Source: Lentzea tibetensis (GTDB taxonomy: Bacteria; Actinomycetota; Actinomycetes; Mycobacteriales; Pseudonocardiaceae). From it: a stretch of 64,000 bases of DNA. The notes under the pieces were generated by a model. It was not told the origin of the DNA. It did not search any database and saw nothing but the letters and a program-made list of their open reading frames with translations. The stretch lies in contig NZ_VOBR01000008.1 in the NCBI RefSeq assembly GCF_007845675.1, positions 248,001 to 312,000 of the forward strand, written 5' to 3'. The position numbers and the translations under genes are program-made. Positions 59,666 through 64,000 of this stretch are shown here, in pieces (the stretch's first letter is position 1; each line of letters opens with the position of its first letter).

Positions 59666-62600
59666 TCAACGGTATGCGGGCTGTCCCATGTCGAGCACCA
59701 CGTCCGCCCGAGCGGCCTCGTCGGGGCGGTGCGTGATGTGCACGATCGTCCGGTCGTCCCGGCTCAGGTTGAGCAGGACCTCGTACGCGGTGTCCTCGTC
59801 GAGGTGCGCCGTCGGCTCGTCCAGCAGCAGCACGTCCGCGTCGTGCAGCAACGCCCGCGCGAGCGCCAGCCGTTGCGCCTCACCGCCGCTGACCTGGTCC
59901 TGCCGGATCACGACGTCGAGCCGGTCGGTCCACTCGGGAAGTCCGGCCGTGAGCAGCGCCTCACGAAGCCGCTCGTCGTCGTGCGGACCCGACATCCGGA
60001 GGTTCTCGCGGACCGTCGTCGACACCAGCTGCGGCTCCTGCGGGCACCACGTCGCGCGCGGCAGTTCGACGATGCCCTTGGTGGGCTTGAGGAATCCCAG
60101 CAGCAACGCGACGAGCGTCGACTTGCCGGAACCCGAAGGGCCGACGATCGCGACGTGCGTGCCGGGCTTGACGTCGAGGTTCAGGTCGGTGAGCACGGGG
60201 TCGGCGTCCGGCCAGCCGACGTCGACGTTGCTCAGCAGGATCCGCTTGCCGCGCAACGGTTCCGGCTCTTCGGGTGCGTCCAGCGACAGTCGCTGGTGCG
60301 CCTCGGCGAGCGCCCGGCGTTGCTGCGCGGCGAGCGGCAGCGGGCTCAGCGCCTCGGCCAGCGCGAGCGGCACCAGGCCGAGCACCGGACCCGTCAGGCC
60401 CGCCCCGAGCGAGCTGCACACGAGTGCCGCGCCGCCGGTCGTCAGGTGCAGGATCGCCGTCGCGGCACCGGTTCCGAACGCCTGGCGCCGCGCCTGGCGT
60501 GCCAGTTCGGCGTCCTTGGCGGCGATTTCCGCGAGCTTGCGCTCGTGCGCTCCCGCGGCGATCAGGTCCGGCGCGGCCCGGAGCACCGCGAGCACCTCGG
60601 CCGCGATCTCCCGCCTGCCGTGGGCCAGCGCGATGCTCGCCCGGCGTTCGGTCACCATCGCCACCAGCGGCGCCGCGATCCCGCCGATCAGCAACGCGAC
60701 CGCGAGCGCGACCGCGGCTCTCCAGTCGATGAACGCGAACAGCACCACCGTGCCCGTGCCGACGCCGAACGCGACGAGCGGGGGCAGCAGCACGCGCGGC
60801 CCCAGGTCCCGCACGGTGTCCGTGTCGTCGACGAGCCGCTGCAGGCCGTCCTGCTGCAACCGGGCCGGACCTCGGCGGACCATCGCCAGCCACAAGTCGA
60901 CGCGCAGCCGTTCGGCGAGCCGGAACGCGGCGTCGTGCGACACCAGCCGTTCGACGTACCGCAGCACGCCCTTCGCCAGCGCGAACGTGCGCACGCCGAC
61001 GACGAGCACGGACAGCATGAGGATCGGCGGCTGCTCGGCGGCCCGCGCGATCAGGTACGCCGACAACGCGGTCAGCGCGACGCCGCAGCCGACCGCGGCG
61101 ACACCGAGCGCCGCGCCGGCCAGCATCCGCCTGGTCAGCAACCCACTCGGTTTCGTGGTCTCGGCGACCGGCGCTTCCAGCCGAACCGGAGCCGCGGTCT
61201 CGTCCTCGACGTGCTCGGGCGAGCGGTGCGTGGCCACGACGACGATCGCGCCGAGGTCGGCAACTCGCTTGATCGCTTTGTCGACTTTCGTGGCCGTGAC
61301 CGGGTCGAGGTGCGCGGTGGGCTCGTCGGCGAGCAGCACGGTCGCGCCGTACCGCACGCGCAGCAACGCCCGTGCGACGGCGACGCGCTGCCGCTCGCCG
61401 GTGGACAGCTGCGCGATCGGCCGGTGCAGCAGGTGGTCGGCCGCGACCTCCTCGGTGACCCGCACCAGGTCCAGCGGCGTCGCGCGTGGTTCGGTGAGCT
61501 CCAGCTCCGCCTCGACGGTGGCCGCGGCGAACGCGGGCCGTTGCGGGATCCAGGCGACCGCGTCCCGCGCGCAGTCCGCGCTGAGCCGCTGACCGTCGGC
61601 CGTGACGAACTCGGCCGTGCCGTCGTCCGGCGTCACGAACCCGAGCAGCACGGACATCGTGGTCGACTTGCCCCGGCCGCTCGCGCCTTCGAGCCGGTGG
61701 ATCCCGCCCGCGGAGACCTCGAAGCTGACCCCGTCCGGCGCGAAACCACCGCGCCGCAACACCCTCAGGTCGCGCACGCGCACCTGGTCGATCACGCGCG
61801 GGAACTCGGTGGCGACGGGCCGCGGGCTGCCTTCGGTGACCTCGGCGACCCGGCGAACGGCTTCCAGCCCGTCCTCGCTGGCGTGGTGCGCCGCACCGGC
61901 CGCGCGCAGCGGCAGGTAGCACTCGGGCGCCAGGATCAGCACGACCAGCGCGGTCGCCAGCGTCAGGTCGCCGGACACGAGCCGGATGCCGATGCCGACC
62001 GCGATCAGCGCGACCGACAGCGACGCGGCGATCTCCAGCACCAGCGCGGACAGGAACGCGACCCGCAACGTGCCCATGGTCGCGCGGCGGTGCTGCTCTC
62101 CCGCCGCGCGCACGGCCTCAGCCTGCGCCTTCGCCCGGCCGAACACCGTCAGCACGGGCAGTGCGCGCAGGAGTTCGAGCAGGTAGCCGGACAACCGCTC
62201 GGTGACCTCGGCGGCACGGGCCACGCGCTTCTCGGTGTACCAGCCGACCAGCGCCGCGAAGACGGGGATCAGCGGCACCGTCAGCACGATCAGCGCGGCC
62301 GACGTCCAGTCCGTGTGCAGGATCCAGGCGCCGACCACCGGCGGCACGACGACGGCCGTGACGAGCGCGGGCAGGTAGCGGGTGAAGTACGCGTCCAGCG
62401 CGTCGAGCCCCTTGGTCGCCAGCACCGCCAGCTCGGCCGGTCCGCGCGCCGAGATCCACTCCGGGCCGCGGGCCATCGACGACGCGAGCAGCGCCGTCCG
62501 CAGCTCCTCCTTCGCGCCGGCGGCGGCCCGTGCGGCGGCGGACTCCGTTGCCCAGGCCAGCCCGGCTCGGGCGACGACGGCACCCGCGAGCAGCGCGAAC

Positions 62601-62746
62601 CCGGTGCCCTGCGTCAACGCGGTCGCCAGCGCGACGGCCTGCGCGACCAGGGCAACGGCGTTCAGCGCGGCCAGCACGCCGACCACGACGAGCGCCCGGC
62701 GTGCGCTGCGCGAGAGCTGGGGCAGCGCGCCCAGCGGGCCTCTCAT
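59666..62746 (-). CDS. cydDC: Fused CydD-CydC ABC transporter for cytochrome bd assembly
   Basis: 1026-residue fusion of the two ABC half-transporters. The first half (CydD-like) has membrane helices at about 15-310 and an ATPase with Walker A LEGASGRGKSTTMSVLLG, signature LSTGERQRVAVARALL and Walker B VLLADEPTAHLDP. The second half (CydC-like, from about 560) has GVRTFALAKGVLRYVERLVS, Walker A VGPSGSGKSTLVALLLG, signature VSGGEAQRLALARALL and VLLLDEPTAHLDED. It exports cysteine/glutathione in E. coli and is needed for heme insertion; the actinobacterial cargo may be another thiol. The ATG overlaps the cydB stop. Fusion is common in this phylum. Confidence 0.95.
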   Translation of the reverse strand: MRGPLGALPQLSRSARRALVVVGVLAALNAVALVAQAVALATALTQGTGFALLAGAVVARAGLAWATESAAARAAAGAKEELRTALLASSMARGPEWISARGPAELAVLATKGLDALDAYFTRYLPALVTAVVVPPVVGAWILHTDWTSAALIVLTVPLIPVFAALVGWYTEKRVARAAEVTERLSGYLLELLRALPVLTVFGRAKAQAEAVRAAGEQHRRATMGTLRVAFLSALVLEIAASLSVALIAVGIGIRLVSGDLTLATALVVLILAPECYLPLRAAGAAHHASEDGLEAVRRVAEVTEGSPRPVATEFPRVIDQVRVRDLRVLRRGGFAPDGVSFEVSAGGIHRLEGASGRGKSTTMSVLLGFVTPDDGTAEFVTADGQRLSADCARDAVAWIPQRPAFAAATVEAELELTEPRATPLDLVRVTEEVAADHLLHRPIAQLSTGERQRVAVARALLRVRYGATVLLADEPTAHLDPVTATKVDKAIKRVADLGAIVVVATHRSPEHVEDETAAPVRLEAPVAETTKPSGLLTRRMLAGAALGVAAVGCGVALTALSAYLIARAAEQPPILMLSVLVVGVRTFALAKGVLRYVERLVSHDAAFRLAERLRVDLWLAMVRRGPARLQQDGLQRLVDDTDTVRDLGPRVLLPPLVAFGVGTGTVVLFAFIDWRAAVALAVALLIGGIAAPLVAMVTERRASIALAHGRREIAAEVLAVLRAAPDLIAAGAHERKLAEIAAKDAELARQARRQAFGTGAATAILHLTTGGAALVCSSLGAGLTGPVLGLVPLALAEALSPLPLAAQQRRALAEAHQRLSLDAPEEPEPLRGKRILLSNVDVGWPDADPVLTDLNLDVKPGTHVAIVGPSGSGKSTLVALLLGFLKPTKGIVELPRATWCPQEPQLVSTTVRENLRMSGPHDDERLREALLTAGLPEWTDRLDVVIRQDQVSGGEAQRLALARALLHDADVLLLDEPTAHLDEDTAYEVLLNLSRDDRTIVHITHRPDEAARADVVLDMGQPAYR

Positions 62747-63714
62747 CAGTGGCCAGGGATGTGCCGCACGCCGATGCGCTTGCGGAACACCCAGTAGGTC
62801 CAGCCCTGGTAGATCAGCACCGCGGGCGTGCCGAACGCGGCCACCCACGTCATCACGGTCAGCGTGTACGGCGACGACGCGGCACCCGCGACCGTCAGCG
62901 AGAACGCCGGGTCCAACGTGGACGGCAGGACGTTCGGGTAGAGGGAACCGAAGAGCGTCACGACCGTCGCCGCGATCGTGAGTCCCAGCAACCCGAACGC
63001 CTGCCCCTCGCGGCCGCGCGCCAGCCGCCACACCCCGAGTGCGGCCAGCACCCCGACCCCCGCCGCCCACCAGCCCGCGACCAGCGCCAGCAGGAACACC
63101 AGCGGCAGCAGTGCGACCGGGGCGACGGTGACGGCGAGCCGTCGCGCCCGGTCGCGGATCTCCCCCTCGGTCTTCAGCGCGACGAACGTCGCGCCGTGCA
63201 CCAGCGCGTACCCGGCGATCGCGAGCGCACCGAGCACGGTCTCCCAGCGGACCGCGGCGAACACCGAGCCGACGCGGTCACCGTTGGCGTTGAGCGGAAG
63301 TCCCAGCACGGTCGCCGAGATGATCAGCCCGACGCCGAGCGCGGCGACCCACGACCCGATGACGATCACGGTGTCCCAGGTGCGGCGCCAGCGGTCCGAG
63401 TCGACCTTGCCCCGGTACTCGAACGCCACGCCGCGCCCGATGAGCGCCAGCAGGAACAAGGTGAGTGGCAGGTACGCAGCGCTGAAGAGCGCCGCGTACC
63501 AGCCGGGAAACGCCGCGAACGTGGCACCGCCCGCGACGAGGAGCCACACCTCGTTGCCGTCCCACACCGGCCCGATGGTGTTGATCATGACACGGCGTTC
63601 GGTGTTGTCGCGCCCCAATACCGGCAGCAACATGCCGACGCCGAAGTCGAAGCCCTCCAGGAAGAGGTAGCCCAGCCAGAGCAGGGCGATGACGCAGAAC
63701 CAGAGCGTTTCCAC
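62746..63714 (-). CDS. cydB: Cytochrome bd oxidase subunit II
   Basis: 322-residue membrane protein with eight to nine helices, starting METLWFCVIALLWLGYLFLE and containing GFDFGVGMLLPVLGR, INTIGPVWDGNEVWLL, FPGWYAALFSAAYLPL and SLYPNVLPSTLDP. CydB pairs with CydA in the quinol oxidase used at low oxygen. GTG at 63714 lies 9 bp after the cydA stop. The last residues HIPGH overlap the cydDC start. Confidence 0.97.
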   Translation of the reverse strand: METLWFCVIALLWLGYLFLEGFDFGVGMLLPVLGRDNTERRVMINTIGPVWDGNEVWLLVAGGATFAAFPGWYAALFSAAYLPLTLFLLALIGRGVAFEYRGKVDSDRWRRTWDTVIVIGSWVAALGVGLIISATVLGLPLNANGDRVGSVFAAVRWETVLGALAIAGYALVHGATFVALKTEGEIRDRARRLAVTVAPVALLPLVFLLALVAGWWAAGVGVLAALGVWRLARGREGQAFGLLGLTIAATVVTLFGSLYPNVLPSTLDPAFSLTVAGAASSPYTLTVMTWVAAFGTPAVLIYQGWTYWVFRKRIGVRHIPGH

Positions 63715-63723
63715 TGCTCCCCC

Positions 63724-64000
63724 TCAGTAAGCGAAGGCCAGCGTGCCGTCGTCGGTCTTCGCGGGCATGACGCCCGCGATGCCGCCGCGCACGTACTTGC
63801 GGATCAGGAAGACCTCGACGCAGGCCAGCACGCCGTACGCGGCGGTCAGCGCGATGAGCGAGGTGAGGATCTCGCCGGGGTGCACCGACGACACGGCCTG
63901 CGCGGTGAACATCCAGACACCGTCCACACCGGACGGGTTGGGCACGACCACGAACGGCTGCCGCCCCATCTCCGTGAAGATCCAGCCGAAGCTGTTGGCG
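63724..64000 (-). CDS. cydA: Cytochrome bd oxidase subunit I, C-terminal part (5' end outside window)
   Basis: 92 visible codons of the C-terminus. The segment FGWIFTEMGRQPFVVV is the conserved CydA GW-x4-E-x-GRQP region, followed by LTSLIALTAAYGVLACVEVFL (last membrane helix), IRKYVRGGI and a short tail ending LAFAY. The heme and quinone ligands lie outside the window. It is the first visible gene of the cydA-cydB-cydDC-kinase operon. Confidence 0.95.
   Translation of the reverse strand, partial: ANSFGWIFTEMGRQPFVVVPNPSGVDGVWMFTAQAVSSVHPGEILTSLIALTAAYGVLACVEVFLIRKYVRGGIAGVMPAKTDDGTLAFAY

Overview
The window is a 64 kb piece of a high-GC filamentous actinobacterial chromosome, most like a member of the Pseudonocardiaceae of the Lentzea/Saccharothrix/Actinosynnema kind. 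The signs are very high third-position GC, many GTG and some TTG starts, galactan genes of the arabinogalactan type (glfT1, glfT2, glf, a Wzm/Wzt exporter), a bacterial proteasome activator ending in GQYL, a chaplin-like protein with an LPXTG anchor, and a fused cydDC. The order oxidoreductase - class V aminotransferase-like - bpa - exporter - glfT1, and later HAD hydrolase, serS, septum-formation protein, small zincin, phosphoglycerate mutase-like, pheA, matches my memory of the Rv3777-Rv3838c part of the Mycobacterium tuberculosis chromosome. The genus is an inference.

Layout. 1-7 kb: secreted and surface proteins (zinc metallopeptidase, chaplin-like LPXTG protein, proline-rich secreted protein, 5'-nucleotidase family enzyme, M28 aminopeptidase), a MarR regulator and tRNA-Ser(UGA). 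7-14.7 kb: quinone oxidoreductase, a class V aminotransferase-like protein without its PLP lysine, bpa, a TylF-like methyltransferase, then wzm-wzt-glfT1. 14.7-18 kb: sugar ABC importer (lipoprotein and two permeases, no ATPase), ending in a 164 bp hairpin. 18-23.3 kb: methyltransferase pair, dimethylargininase, glfT2 and glf. 23.4-36.8 kb: large GT-C-like membrane proteins, a flippase-like protein, an aminotransferase/dehydrogenase pair for sugar modification, GT2 and GT4 glycosyltransferases and lhgO, interrupted by a 0.9 kb gene-free block of palindromes and tandem repeats.

36.9-43.1 kb: four consecutive secreted cell-wall hydrolases. Two carry a seven-bladed PLL-type lectin propeller and two carry five nearly identical 51-residue FG-GAP-like repeats; the catalytic heads are NlpC/P60, lysozyme-like, NlpC/P60 and glucosaminidase. 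43.1-50 kb: a tightly coupled operon of LpxA-like acyltransferase, ACP, SDR reductase, AMP-ligase, LuxE-like and LuxC-like proteins, behind a ceramidase-like gene. It looks like a fatty acyl activation, transfer and reduction pathway with no luciferase and no lipid A pathway nearby, and it is the best candidate for an undescribed system.

50-64 kb: serS, a three-gene YgiB/YgiC/DUF350-like operon, septum-formation protein and zincin, phosphatase and pheA, a macro-domain protein, an acetyltransferase, a NarL/DevR-type response regulator, and the cytochrome bd operon cydA-cydB-cydDC, whose last gene is a GAF-domain sensor kinase. The first and last genes are cut by the window edges.
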